DNA of 64,000 nt from Geothrix sp. (GTDB taxonomy: Bacteria; Acidobacteriota; Holophagae; Holophagales; Holophagaceae). Positions 55,523 to 64,000 of the stretch are shown here, one piece after another. Below the pieces are notes generated by a model that saw nothing but the letters and a program-made list of their open reading frames with translations, had not been told where the DNA came from and ran no database searches. The stretch is taken from NCBI GenBank assembly GCA_019449415.1, contig JAGRPP010000012.1:1-64000 (forward strand), written 5' to 3'. Positions within the stretch are counted from its first letter, which is position 1; the number at the start of each line of letters is the position of its first letter. The position numbers were made by a program, and so were the translations under genes.

Positions 55523-55753
55523 ATGGGCTGCGAGGCGCAGGGCGACCGGCGGCAAGCGTCGGAGCTGAGGGAGGGTGAGGGCCGGGGGGCCCTCTGGTCC
55601 CTGCCGGATGGCCATCGCCTGCCCAACCTGGTGGATGCGATTCCGCTGGTGCTGGCCGATCCCGCCCATCCGGCCCGCCTGCGGGAGACCGACTTGGAAC
55701 ATCCCGAGGATTTCCACCTGCGCTTGACGGCCTGGCTGCTGCGGCAGGGCTAG
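55523..55753 (+). CDS. Small hypothetical protein
   Basis: A 76-residue protein with AGGAGAAAG immediately upstream of the ATG, a good ribosome-binding site. It contains GALWSLPDGHRLPNLVDAIPLVLADPAHPARLRETDLEHPEDFHLRLTAWLLRQG; no family recognised. It is divergent from the SDR gene and convergent with lysC. The 3' flank contains TTTTGTAACGACCTTT, similar to the ends of the 205 bp element at 7.2 kb. Confidence 0.55.
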   Translation: MGCEAQGDRRQASELREGEGRGALWSLPDGHRLPNLVDAIPLVLADPAHPARLRETDLEHPEDFHLRLTAWLLRQG

Positions 55754-55778
55754 GTTTTGTAACGACCTTTGGGCCCGA

Positions 55779-57143
55779 TCAGCCGGTCTTCTGGGGCTCG
55801 GGGATCCGGAGCGGGGACGGGCCGTCCACGCAGCGGTCGTGCAGGCGGGGGATGAGGTCCCCCAGCCGGGATTCGGGCACGAGGAAGGCGATGGAGACGG
55901 TGCTGCTGCCCGTCAGCAGGCCACCCACGGGCTCCGGACCCAGGGCCGCGAGGTGGCGCAGGGCCGCCAGGGGATCAGCCCGCAGGCCCTCGCCCACCAG
56001 GGCCACGACGGCCCAGCCGGATTCGCAGGCGAGGCCGGACGCGGCGAGGGTTCCCAGCACCTCGGCCGCGGCCGGGGTCTCCGGCCGCACCGCCAGCAGG
56101 GTGCCTGCGGGGCTGGCGATCAGCCCGAAGCGCAGGGCGCCGGCTTCCTCCAGGCTGTGCGCGGCTTTGAGGGGCGGTTCGAGCCCGGCCGAGGCGGGGA
56201 AGCGCAGCAGGCTGATCCCCTCCTTGTAGGCTACGGAAGTGACGGCGCCGGGGGGGCGGAGCGGCGCCACCGGCAGGATCTCCGTGCGGGAGGCCCCGGG
56301 CCGCAGGGTGTTGGCGACCACGAGGCGGAATCCCGCCCGCGCGCCGGGGGCCAGGGAGTCCGCGTGGAGGACCTTCGCCCCGAAGGCGCTGAGGGCCTCG
56401 GCCTCGCCCAGGCTCATCTGGGGGATGGGGCGGGCGCCGGGAACCAGGCTGGGATCCGCCGTCAGCACGCCATCCACATCGGTCCAGATCTGCACCTCGT
56501 CGGCTCCCAGGGCCTCGCCCAGCAGGGTGGCGCTGGTGTCGGATCCCCCCCGGCCCAGGGTGGTGGTGTGGCCTTCCGCGGTGACGCCGAGAAAGCCCTG
56601 GGTGACCCAGAGGACCCCGGCCTCCAGGGCCTCGCGCCAGGTGGCCGCCGCCGTGCGCAGGGCCGCCAGGTGGGGCCGGGCCTTGCCGAAGCGGGCGTCC
56701 GTCCGCAGTAGCTCGCGGACCTCACGGAAGGCACCGCCGAAGCAGGCGGCCGCAAGGTGGGCCGACAGCGTCTCACCCACGGCCAGGGCGGCGTCCCGGC
56801 CCCGGGGCGTGGGCTCGCCCAGCATGGCCATGCCCGTGAGCAGCCGGTCCAGCCGGTCGAAGAGGGGCGTCCAGGCCGGCCGGACCTCGGTCCAGAGGCC
56901 CAGCTCGGAGGCCATCTGGCGGTGCCGGTCCCGCAGGGCGACCAGATGCTCCCGCGCACTGGGCAGCTGACCTCCCCCCGCGGCGGCGCACGCCTCGAGG
57001 ATGCGGTCCGTGGTGCCTCGGAGGGCCGAAACCACCACGAGGCCGCCCGTGGGCAGCTCCTCGGAGACGATGGTGGCCGCGCGCCGGAACGCCTCGGCGC
57101 TGCCCACGGAACTGCCGCCGAATTTCAGGACCTTCAAGCTCAT
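55779..57143 (-). CDS. lysC: Aspartate kinase
   Basis: A 454-residue monofunctional aspartokinase, the first step to lysine, threonine and methionine. It has [15 protein letters not shown] (substrate/ATP), [49 protein letters not shown] and [15 protein letters not shown]. Two ACT domains occupy the C-terminal 150 residues (EGISLLRF..., [11 protein letters not shown]...). It lacks a homoserine dehydrogenase domain. Start MSLKVLKF overlaps the metA stop by four bases, and the operon has a SAM-I riboswitch upstream. Confidence 0.94.
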   Translation of the reverse strand: MSLKVLKFGGSSVGSAEAFRRAATIVSEELPTGGLVVVSALRGTTDRILEACAAAGGGQLPSAREHLVALRDRHRQMASELGLWTEVRPAWTPLFDRLDRLLTGMAMLGEPTPRGRDAALAVGETLSAHLAAACFGGAFREVRELLRTDARFGKARPHLAALRTAAATWREALEAGVLWVTQGFLGVTAEGHTTTLGRGGSDTSATLLGEALGADEVQIWTDVDGVLTADPSLVPGARPIPQMSLGEAEALSAFGAKVLHADSLAPGARAGFRLVVANTLRPGASRTEILPVAPLRPPGAVTSVAYKEGISLLRFPASAGLEPPLKAAHSLEEAGALRFGLIASPAGTLLAVRPETPAAAEVLGTLAASGLACESGWAVVALVGEGLRADPLAALRHLAALGPEPVGGLLTGSSTVSIAFLVPESRLGDLIPRLHDRCVDGPSPLRIPEPQKTG

Positions 57144-58075
57144 GCCTGCCCTCCTTCCGCGGGGAGGGTGCCCAGGTCGTAGGGCGCCTCCTGGTAGACG
57201 CAGTGGTTCAGCCAGTTGGAGAAGAGGAGGTTGGCGTGCCCCCGCCAACGGACCAGGGGCTCCCGGGCGGGGTCGTCGTCCGGGAAGTAGTTCCGCGGGA
57301 GGCCGATGGGAAGGCCTTTCCCGAGGTCGCGCGCGTACTCGCCCTGGAGGGTGCCCGAGTCGTACTCCGAGTGGCCCGTGACGAAGACCTGGCGCCGATC
57401 CGCGGACTGAACCAGGTAGACCCCGGCCTCGTCGGACTCGGCGAGGAGGGCCAACCGGGGTTCCGCCAGGATGTCCTCCCGGCGGGTTTCCGTGTGGCGC
57501 GAGTGGGGTGCGAAGAAGACATCGTCGAATCCCTGCACGATGCGCTCATGGCGCACCTTCAGCCGATGGGGGAAGACGCCGAACTTCTTCTCGGGGAGGG
57601 GGTGTTTCGGAATGCCGTAATAGCGGTAGAGCGCGGCCTGGGCACCCCAGCAGATGAAGAGGCTGGAAAAGACATGCGTCCTGGCCCAGTCCAGCAGCTC
57701 GGTGAGCTCGGGCCAGTAGTCCACCGCCTCGAAAGGCAACTGCTCCACGGGTGCGCCGGTGATGATGAGGCCGTCGAAGGCCTGGTGGCGCACCTCCGCG
57801 AAGGATGCGTAGTGTTCCAGCAGGTGCTCCGCCGGCGTGTTCCTGGCCTCGTGGGAGGCCATGTGGAGCAGTGTGACCTCCACCTGCAGAGGGGTGTTGC
57901 CCAGCAGGCGGAGGAGCTGGGTCTCCGTGGCGATCTTCGTGGGCATCAGATTGAGGATGGCGATGCGCAACGGGCGGATGTCCTGATGGAGGGCGCGGGG
58001 CTCCTCCATCAGGCACACATTCTCCGCCTCAAGAACACCCCGGGCGGGCAGGGAGGAGGGGACTTTGACGGGCAT
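57140..58075 (-). CDS. metAA: Homoserine O-acetyltransferase (MetA family)
   Basis: A 311-residue acyltransferase with the catalytic Cys142 ([10 protein letters not shown]), an active His in FVTGHSEYD and Glu in the same motif. The specificity position is Glu111 in [12 protein letters not shown]. Work on this family associates Glu111 with acetyl-CoA and Gly111 with succinyl-CoA, so O-acetylhomoserine is the expected product. That fits the O-acetylhomoserine sulfhydrylase gene two bases upstream. Specificity is inferred from the one residue and neighbour. Confidence 0.92.
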   Translation of the reverse strand: MPVKVPSSLPARGVLEAENVCLMEEPRALHQDIRPLRIAILNLMPTKIATETQLLRLLGNTPLQVEVTLLHMASHEARNTPAEHLLEHYASFAEVRHQAFDGLIITGAPVEQLPFEAVDYWPELTELLDWARTHVFSSLFICWGAQAALYRYYGIPKHPLPEKKFGVFPHRLKVRHERIVQGFDDVFFAPHSRHTETRREDILAEPRLALLAESDEAGVYLVQSADRRQVFVTGHSEYDSGTLQGEYARDLGKGLPIGLPRNYFPDDDPAREPLVRWRGHANLLFSNWLNHCVYQEAPYDLGTLPAEGGQA

Positions 58076-58077
58076 GG

Positions 58078-59367
58078 CTAGGCTTTCGCGAGGGCCTGAT
58101 CCAGGTCCCCGATGAGGTCGTCGATGTGCTCGAGGCCCACGGACAGGCGGATCAGGTCGTCAGTGACGCCCGTGGCCGCCCGCTCTTCGGCCGAGAGCTG
58201 CTGGTGAGTGGTGCTGGCGGGGTGGATGATGAGGCTCTTGGCATCGCCCAGGTTGGCCAGGCGCGAGAAGAGCTGCACGGCATCGATGACCTTCCCCCCA
58301 GCGGAGAGGCCCCCCTTCACGCCGAAGGTCAGGATGCCGCCGAAACCAGCGCCCTTGCGGAAATAGCGGGCCGCCGAAGCGTGGTTCTCGTTGCCGGGCA
58401 GCCCGGGGTAGTTCACCCAGGCCACCTTGGGGTGCGTCGAAAGCCACTGGGCCAGGGCCAGGGCGTTCTCGCCGTGGCGTTGCAGGCGCAGGTGCAGGGT
58501 CTCGATGCCCTGGAGGATGAGGAAGGCGTTGAAGGGGCTCAGGGCGGCGCCGGTGTCGCGGAGGCCCTCGATGCGGGCCTTGGTGATGAAGGCCGCGGGG
58601 CCCGCCAGGTCGGCCAGCACGGCGCCGTGGTAGGCGGCGAAGGGCTCGGTGAACTCGGGGAACTTGCCGCCCTTCCAGTCGAAGGTGCCGCCATCGACGA
58701 TGAGGCCCGCCACGGAGGTGCCATGACCACCCAGGTACTTGGTGGCGCTGTGCACGACGATGTCTGCCCCGTACTTGAACGGGTTCAGCAGGTAGGGACT
58801 GGGCAGGGTGTTGTCCACGATGAGCGGGATACCCGCCACGCGGGCGATGGCGGCGATGGCCTCGAACTCGGGCACATCCAGCTTGGGGTTGCCCACGGCT
58901 TCGATGTAGATGGCGCGGGTCTCGGGCCGAAGGGCGGCGCGGAAGGCCTCGGGCTTCGTCGAATCCACGAAGGTGGTGGTGATGCCCGTGCGGGGCAGGG
59001 TGTGGTGCAGCAGGTTGTAGGTGCCGCCGTAGAGGTTGTTTCCGGCGACCACATGATCACCGCCCCGCAGCAGGGTGGTGAGGGCGAGGGTGATGGCCGC
59101 TTGGCCGGAGGCTGTGGCCAGGGCCCCGATGCCGCCCTCCAGCAGGGCCACGCGCTGCTCCAGCACGGCCGTGGTGGGGTTCATGATCCGGGTGTAGATG
59201 TTCCCCGGCACCTCCAGGTTGAAGAGCTGGGCGCCATGTTCGGTGCTATCGAACACATAGCTGGTGGTCTGGTAGATGGGCACGGCCCGGCTCTTCGTAT
59301 CTGAGTCCGGGCTGTGGCCCCCGTGAAGGGCGATGGTTTCGAAGCGGGGGGCGGGGGTGGCGCTCAT
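58078..59367 (-). CDS. metY: O-acetylhomoserine aminocarboxypropyltransferase (sulfhydrylase)
   Basis: A 429-residue PLP enzyme of the Cys/Met metabolism family that makes homocysteine from O-acetylhomoserine and sulfide. N-terminal [31 protein letters not shown] and the PLP lysine Lys210 in [13 protein letters not shown] are clear; the C-terminal [24 protein letters not shown] is typical. AGGAG precedes the ATG. It is the first gene of metY-metA-lysC, with a SAM-I riboswitch and terminator in the leader. Confidence 0.95.
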   Translation of the reverse strand: MSATPAPRFETIALHGGHSPDSDTKSRAVPIYQTTSYVFDSTEHGAQLFNLEVPGNIYTRIMNPTTAVLEQRVALLEGGIGALATASGQAAITLALTTLLRGGDHVVAGNNLYGGTYNLLHHTLPRTGITTTFVDSTKPEAFRAALRPETRAIYIEAVGNPKLDVPEFEAIAAIARVAGIPLIVDNTLPSPYLLNPFKYGADIVVHSATKYLGGHGTSVAGLIVDGGTFDWKGGKFPEFTEPFAAYHGAVLADLAGPAAFITKARIEGLRDTGAALSPFNAFLILQGIETLHLRLQRHGENALALAQWLSTHPKVAWVNYPGLPGNENHASAARYFRKGAGFGGILTFGVKGGLSAGGKVIDAVQLFSRLANLGDAKSLIIHPASTTHQQLSAEERAATGVTDDLIRLSVGLEHIDDLIGDLDQALAKA

Positions 59368-59436
59368 GGCGTCTCCTGGAGGAGGAAGGTGAGAAGGCCG
59401 AGGCCTCGTCTGTCCAAGCAAGTCCAGGAAAAGCAA

Positions 59437-59462
59437 AAGGGGCCCGATTTCTCGGGCCCCTT
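59437..59462 (-). terminator. Riboswitch-controlled terminator upstream of metY
   Basis: An 11 bp stem (AAGGGGCCCGA) with loop GAAA, followed on the minus strand by TTTTGCTTTT. It is placed directly after the SAM-I aptamer and before the metY ribosome-binding site. Confidence 0.9.
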
Positions 59463-59484
59463 CGATGATTGCGTCAGCTCGACA

Positions 59485-59600
59485 CAGCTCGACATCTCTC
59501 CGCGGTTGATTGCTCAATCGCGGCAGGAATTGGCACCTTGCTTTCGCAGGTTGCCAAGGTTTCACAGGGCCCGTCCCTCCACCTTTCTGGATAACTCGCT
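59485..59600 (-). promoter_or_regulatory. SAM-I (S-box) riboswitch
   Basis: The minus strand reads GTTATCCAGA, AGGTGGAGGGACGGGCCC, TGTGAAACCTTGGCAACC, AAGCAAGGTGCCAATTCC and GAGAGATG in order, which matches the SAM-I aptamer core (P1 through P4 and the kink-turn). A terminator follows, so SAM binding would stop transcription of metY-metA-lysC. The 3' end contains a direct repeat TGTCGAGCTG twice, likely part of P1 and the anti-terminator. The surrounding 465 bp spacer (59368-59832) also holds a GC hairpin near 59625-59645. Confidence 0.94.
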
Positions 59601-59832
59601 ATGGAACTGACAAGGATCTCGTAAGAGAACGGCCCCGAAGGGCCGGTCAGAAAAGGTAGCGCCGGGGGGGCCTCCTGGCAAGGGGCATCGTCGCCTTCGC
59701 TCAAAAAGGGAAGGGCTGGGGCCAGCCGGGATCGGAACGGGGCGCCTCTTCCGGGACGGCGGCCTCTGGCACACTGCTCTTACCAGGTGCCGCCTCCCGG
59801 GGCGGATGACCTGCCCTGATTGGAGCCGTGCC

Positions 59833-60339
59833 ATGCAACGACACCTTGCCGCCCTGATGATCGGGATTCCCGCCGTTGTGTCCATGGGCTGCACCAAGCC
59901 GGATCTGGATGTGTCCAAGCTCAGGGTGGGGATGACCAAGAAGGAGGTGATCGAGCGGGTGGGGAATCCAACCCGAACGACGGCCACCAACGACACCGAA
60001 GTGCATGAATACGAAGCCTACGATCGGTACGGAGCCATCAAGATCAACAGCCGCACCCAGTACATCCGTTTCGTGAACGGTCGGGTGGACGCCTTCGGAA
60101 CGCTTGAGGATCTGAAGGCCGGGCGGTCTTCCTGGCGTTCTTCGGAGGCCCGCGCCAAGGCGAACCCGGAGGCACGGGAAGCATCTACCCAGAAGCAGCC
60201 GGCCACCCCTGCCGGGCCGGCGTTCGACCTGCGCGTCGAGCTGGAAAAGCTGGAGAAGCTGAAGAAAGATGGGCTGATTACCGAGGTCGAGTTCCGGGAG
60301 CTCCGCCAGAAGGTCATGGACAAGGCCCGCGCTCAGTAA
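59833..60339 (+). CDS. Lipoprotein with BamE-like and SHOCT domains
   Basis: A 168-residue lipoprotein; signal ends SMGC with Cys20. The first domain has LDVSKLRVGMTKKEVIERVGNPTRTTATNDTEVHEYE, the SmpA/OmlA (BamE-like) GMTkxeVxxxxGxP motif. A linker of Arg/Ala residues leads to a C-terminal SHOCT motif, LEKLEKLKKDGLITEVEFRELRQKVMDK. Start MQRHLAAL is chosen because GGAG lies eight bases upstream and it begins the signal peptide. The combination suggests an envelope protein; role unknown. Confidence 0.8.
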   Translation: MQRHLAALMIGIPAVVSMGCTKPDLDVSKLRVGMTKKEVIERVGNPTRTTATNDTEVHEYEAYDRYGAIKINSRTQYIRFVNGRVDAFGTLEDLKAGRSSWRSSEARAKANPEAREASTQKQPATPAGPAFDLRVELEKLEKLKKDGLITEVEFRELRQKVMDKARAQ

Positions 60340-60358
60340 GAGCGCCCAGAGCTTTCGC

Positions 60359-63300
60359 CTACGCCGAGAAGTACCGCGCCTGGGGATGCCAGGCCACCAG
60401 GGCGCTGGTGGTGTATTCGGGGTCCATCTGGTGGCTGTCGGAGAGGTGGACGCCGATCTCCTGGCCACGCAGCAGGTCCAGGATGGGCCCGTTGCCCTCC
60501 AGGTCCGGGCAGGCCGGGTAGCCGTAGGAATAACGAGAGCCCTGGTAGCCCTGCGCGAAGAGGGCGCGGCCCGGCAGGTCTTTGGCCGCGATGCCCAGTT
60601 CCCGGCGGATGCGGGCGTGGATCCGCTCGGCATAGGCTTCCGTCAGTTCCGTGGCCAGGCCGTGGAAGGCGAAGTAGTCCGCGTAGCCATCGTCCCGGTA
60701 GAGCTTGGCCGCATGGTCCGCGGCGGCCTGGCCCAGCGTGACGAGTTGAAGGGTCAGCACATCGGTCCGGTCGGCGCGGAAGAAATCCGCGATGCAAAGC
60801 CTCCTGCCTGTGCCTTGGCGCGGGAAGCCGAGCACCGCGAGCGTCCTGGCATGATCGACCGGATCGAGCACCCGCAGCGCATCCCCCTCGGCGCGTACGG
60901 GGAAATAGCCGTAGCGGGCCTTCGGGTGGAAAAGCGGGTCCGCGGCCAGCCGCTCCTTCCATCGCATCAGCTGGGGCACGGCCTTGTCGCGCAGCACGGC
61001 GGCGAAGGCCTCATCGCTCTGGCTGCCCTGGCTGAAGCCCCAGCGGTTGCGGATCAGCGCGAAGGCATCGAGGTGCTCGAACAGGTCCACCGGCGCATCT
61101 GCGAGCTCTCGCACGCCCCAGAATGGGGGTTCCGGCGTCGGCGCGTCGTGCCGCACCCAGCTGCTCTGTTGGAGCGGAGTCAGCGGCACGGCCGCGCCTC
61201 CCCGCTTCAGGATCTTGATGTCACCCGCCGCAGAGGCGGATGGGGCAGGAGCCGGGACGCCGGTCTCCCCCGTCACCAGCGCCTGCATGTGTCGCAGGCC
61301 CTCGAAGGCATCCTCAGCGTAGAAGACCGGGCCTGAGTACGAGCGCCGGCAGTCGCCCTCCACATAGTCCCGGGTGAGGGCCGCGCCGCCCAGGATCACA
61401 GGCACCTTCAGCCCCTGCTCCTCCATGAAGTGCAGGTTCTCTTTCATGATGACCGTGGATTTCACCAGCAGGCCCGACAGCCCGACAGCATCGGCGGGCC
61501 AGGCTTCGAGCTCCTTGAGGATGGCTTCGATGGGCTGTTTGATGCCCAGGTTCTTCACCTCGAAGCCGTTGTTGCTGAGGATGATGTCCACCAGGTTCTT
61601 GCCGATGTCGTGGACATCGCCCTTCACGGTGGCCAGCAGGATGCGGCCCTTCTGGTAGTTCGATTCCTTGGGCAGATGGGGCTCGATGCGCTTGATGGCC
61701 TCCTTCATGGCCTCGGCGCTCTCCAGCACGAAGGGGAGCTGCATCTCCCCAGCGCCGAAGCGCTCGCCCACCACCTTCATGGCCCCCAGAAGCACTTCGT
61801 TGATGAGGACGAGCGGATCGTGGTCCTTCAGGGCCTCGTCCACATCCGCGAGGATGGCCTGCTTCTCGCCGTCGAGGATGCCGCGGTGCAGCCGCTCCAG
61901 CACCGGGAGATCCTCGCGATGGTCATCCACAGCGATGGCTTTGCGATCGCTGAATCGGGCCAGGACCGCCTTGAGGGGATCGTAGCCTTCCGCGCGGCGG
62001 TCGAAGATCAGGTCCTCGATCATGCGGCGGTCCTCGGGGTCGATCTTCGCCACGGGGATCACCTTCGAGGCGTTGAAGATGGCCATGTCAAGGCCAAACT
62101 TCACGCCGTGGTAGAGCATGAGGGCGTTGAGCACATGGCGGGAGGCGGGATTCAGGCCGAAGCTGACATTGCTCACGCCGAGGATGGTCATCACGCCGGG
62201 CAGCTCGGCCTTGATGAGCTTCAGGGCCTCCAGGGTCTCCACGGCGGAACGGCGGAACTCCTCGTCGCCACTGCCCAGGGTGAAGGTCAGCGGGTCGATG
62301 ATGAGGTCGCCGGGGTCGAGGCCGTACTCGCCCACGGCCAGGGTGTGGAGGCGCTTCGCCACGGCCAGCTTCTGCTCGCGAGTCTTGGCCATACCCCGCT
62401 CATCGATGGTGAGGGCCACCACGGCGGCGCCGTAGGTCTTGCAGAGGTCCAGGATCTTGCGGGTCTTGGCGTCGCCATCCTCGAAGTTGATGGAGTTCAC
62501 CACGCACTTGCCCGGGGACCGCTGCAAGGCCCGCTCGATGACGGGCACCTCCGTGCTGTCGATGACGAGGGGCAGGGTGATCTGAGAGACCAGACGGCTC
62601 AGCAGCTCGTCGGCGTCGCGGACCTCATCCCGGCCCACATAGGCCACGCAGAGATCCAGCAGGTGGGCGCCCTCCCGCTGCTGCTCCTTGGCCAGGGTGA
62701 TCATGCCGTCCCAGTCCTCGGCCGCCAGCAGGTCGCGAAACTTCTTCGAGCCGTTGGCATTCGTCCGCTCGCCCACGATGAGGGGAGCCGGTTCCTGCCT
62801 CAGGGTCACGCTCTGGTAGAGGCTGGCGGCGCTGCGTTCCAGTTTCGGCGTGCGCTTCGGCGGGTTCAGCCGCTCGACACCCGGGGCCAGGGCCCGGATG
62901 TGATCGGGCGTGGTGCCACAGCACCCGCCGACGATGGCCAGGCCGAATTCCGAGGCCGCGTGCAGGACCTTCGGCGCGAAGGCCGCGGGATCCAGCGGGT
63001 AGACCACCTGCCCCCCCACATTCTCCGGGAGGCCGGCGTTGGGCAGGCAGCTGATGCGGAAGGGACTGGCTTCCGACAGGGTCTGGAGGTGCGAGTGCAT
63101 CTCGTCGGGGCCTGTGGCGCAGTTGAGTCCCAGCACATCGATGCCGAGGGGCTCCACGCTGGTGAGCACGGCGGAGATGTCCGAACCCACCAGCAGGGTG
63201 CCTGTGGTCTCAACCGTGGCCTGCACCCAGAGGGGGACCTTCCGCTTTTTGGCGGCCATGGCCTCGCGGGCGGAGCGGACGGCCACCTTGATCTGCCCCA

Positions 63301-63781
63301 GGTCCTGGCAGGTCTCGATGAGGATGGCGTCGGCTCCGCCATCGAGCAGGCCGTCCATCTGCACGCGGTAGGAGGCGAGCAGCTCGCGGTACCCCACATG
63401 GCCGAGCGTGATGAGCTTGGTGCCGGGGCCCACGGAGCCGATGACGAAGCGGGGTCGGTCGAAGCTGCGGGCGACCTCCTTGGCGATGGACGCGGCCTGC
63501 ACATTGAGGTCGTAGGCTCGGTCCGACAGTCCGAAATCGCCCAGCACCAGCGGATTGGCGCCGAAGGTGTTGGTCTCCACGGCGTCGGCGCCCGCGCGGA
63601 AGTAGCTTTCGTGAATCTCCCGGATCCACTGGGGCCGGCGTTCGGTGAGCAGGTCCACGCAGCCTTCCAGGGCCGCGCTGCCATAGTCGTCCGCCGTGGG
63701 CTTGCGGGCGAAGATCTGGGTGCCCATGCCGCCGTCCAACAGCAGCACCTTGTCGCGAAGGATCGTCTCGAGGGTCGTCAT
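60359..63781 (-). CDS. metH: Cobalamin-dependent methionine synthase
   Basis: A 1140-residue modular enzyme. The homocysteine domain (1-330) has zinc ligands in GLNCATGP and GGCCGTTPDHI. The folate domain (340-620) begins VGERTNANGSKKFRDLL. The cobalamin domain (640-880) has VKGDVHDIGKNLVDIILSNNGFEV with the His ligand. The reactivation (SAM-binding) domain (920-1140) ends RYSYGYPACPDLEGN. All four modules are present. It starts one base after the stop of an upstream ferredoxin gene. Confidence 0.97.
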   Translation of the reverse strand: MTTLETILRDKVLLLDGGMGTQIFARKPTADDYGSAALEGCVDLLTERRPQWIREIHESYFRAGADAVETNTFGANPLVLGDFGLSDRAYDLNVQAASIAKEVARSFDRPRFVIGSVGPGTKLITLGHVGYRELLASYRVQMDGLLDGGADAILIETCQDLGQIKVAVRSAREAMAAKKRKVPLWVQATVETTGTLLVGSDISAVLTSVEPLGIDVLGLNCATGPDEMHSHLQTLSEASPFRISCLPNAGLPENVGGQVVYPLDPAAFAPKVLHAASEFGLAIVGGCCGTTPDHIRALAPGVERLNPPKRTPKLERSAASLYQSVTLRQEPAPLIVGERTNANGSKKFRDLLAAEDWDGMITLAKEQQREGAHLLDLCVAYVGRDEVRDADELLSRLVSQITLPLVIDSTEVPVIERALQRSPGKCVVNSINFEDGDAKTRKILDLCKTYGAAVVALTIDERGMAKTREQKLAVAKRLHTLAVGEYGLDPGDLIIDPLTFTLGSGDEEFRRSAVETLEALKLIKAELPGVMTILGVSNVSFGLNPASRHVLNALMLYHGVKFGLDMAIFNASKVIPVAKIDPEDRRMIEDLIFDRRAEGYDPLKAVLARFSDRKAIAVDDHREDLPVLERLHRGILDGEKQAILADVDEALKDHDPLVLINEVLLGAMKVVGERFGAGEMQLPFVLESAEAMKEAIKRIEPHLPKESNYQKGRILLATVKGDVHDIGKNLVDIILSNNGFEVKNLGIKQPIEAILKELEAWPADAVGLSGLLVKSTVIMKENLHFMEEQGLKVPVILGGAALTRDYVEGDCRRSYSGPVFYAEDAFEGLRHMQALVTGETGVPAPAPSASAAGDIKILKRGGAAVPLTPLQQSSWVRHDAPTPEPPFWGVRELADAPVDLFEHLDAFALIRNRWGFSQGSQSDEAFAAVLRDKAVPQLMRWKERLAADPLFHPKARYGYFPVRAEGDALRVLDPVDHARTLAVLGFPRQGTGRRLCIADFFRADRTDVLTLQLVTLGQAAADHAAKLYRDDGYADYFAFHGLATELTEAYAERIHARIRRELGIAAKDLPGRALFAQGYQGSRYSYGYPACPDLEGNGPILDLLRGQEIGVHLSDSHQMDPEYTTSALVAWHPQARYFSA

Positions 63782-63782
63782 G

Positions 63783-64000
63783 TCAAAGCCCCAAATACTC
63801 GATGTCCACATCGCCGGTGACGACCACCTGGCAGGCGAGGCGCTGGTCGCCGGGGGCGTCCAGGCCCTTCAGGAAATCGCGCTCCTCAGAGCCGGGTTCG
63901 CCACAGTGGTGGAGCCCCTCGGCGATGCGCACCCGACAGGTGCCGCAGGAACCCGTGCGGCAGCCGAAGGTGATGTCGGCGCCCGCGGCATCCGCGATGC
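63783..64000 (-). CDS. [2Fe-2S] ferredoxin, C-terminal part (5' end outside window)
   Basis: The minus strand encodes 72 residues before a TGA. They include FGCRTGSCGTCRVRI, the plant-type CxxxxCxxC cluster motif, and a fourth cysteine in RLACQVVVTGDV. The N-terminal part lies beyond the window. The stop is one base upstream of the metH ATG, so the genes are coupled. A natural inference is that it supplies electrons for MetH reactivation. This has not been tested. Confidence 0.85.
   Translation of the reverse strand, partial: IADAAGADITFGCRTGSCGTCRVRIAEGLHHCGEPGSEERDFLKGLDAPGDQRLACQVVVTGDVDIEYLGL

Overview
The window is a 64 kb piece of a GC-rich chromosome from a Gram-negative bacterium. 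Outer-membrane biology is explicit: a LolCD-type lipoprotein exporter, a TonB-dependent receptor, several lipoproteins and a pseudopilin. The housekeeping protein sequences, the abundance of M56/M13/M16/tricorn peptidases and the ECF42 sigma factor suggest Acidobacteriota, possibly the Holophaga/Geothrix group. That placement is inference from remembered family resemblance, not a search. Coding density is high, with many 1-4 base start/stop overlaps. Intergenic space is mostly short and often holds strong hairpins.

Region by region. 0-3.4 kb: the tail of an IS481-type transposase, a patatin lipoprotein and an OPT transporter. 3.4-7.2 kb: an inverted-repeat element, then a compact N-degron operon (PqqD-like protein, clpS, clpA, aat). 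7.2-10.8 kb: a 205 bp element with terminal inverted repeats, then ftsZ, ftsA and ftsQ on the minus strand. 10.8-15.2 kb: an ECF42 sigma factor with its YCII/DGPF partner lying between ftsQ and murB, then a Rossmann oxidoreductase, ogt and ruvX. 15.3-17.5 kb: a BlaI/M56 pair with an operator-rich promoter. 17.5-25 kb: lolD/lolC, a PilZ-receiver protein, hflX, a pseudopilin and 4-hydroxyphenylpyruvate dioxygenase. 25-31.5 kb: the rimP-nusA-infB operon with a terminator hairpin just upstream of rimP, then folD.

31.5-38.4 kb is a signalling island. A TonB-dependent receptor diverges from yfiR, a CHASE8-type hybrid histidine kinase, a single-domain response regulator and a receiver-kinase. 38.3-50.5 kb carries a FabG-like reductase, pterin carbinolamine dehydratase, an RluA-type pseudouridine synthase with a repetitive Arg-rich tail, M16 and M13 peptidases, a UDG-family protein, and small envelope/stress proteins. 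50.6-55.8 kb: a secreted tricorn-like protease and small genes. 55.8-64 kb: methionine metabolism. A SAM-I riboswitch with a terminator precedes metY-metA-lysC, and further on metH is coupled to a [2Fe-2S] ferredoxin truncated by the window edge.

Functional links: Aat, ClpS and ClpA form a complete N-degron tagging, recognition and unfolding set (ClpP is not here). FtsQ, FtsA and FtsZ are the division core. MetA carries the acetyl-CoA specificity residue and is followed by an acetylhomoserine sulfhydrylase, consistent with direct sulfhydrylation, and MetH offers the methylation step. The most system-like unit is the receptor-YfiR-CHASE8 kinase group. It looks like the YfiBNR architecture with the diguanylate cyclase output replaced by phosphorelay.
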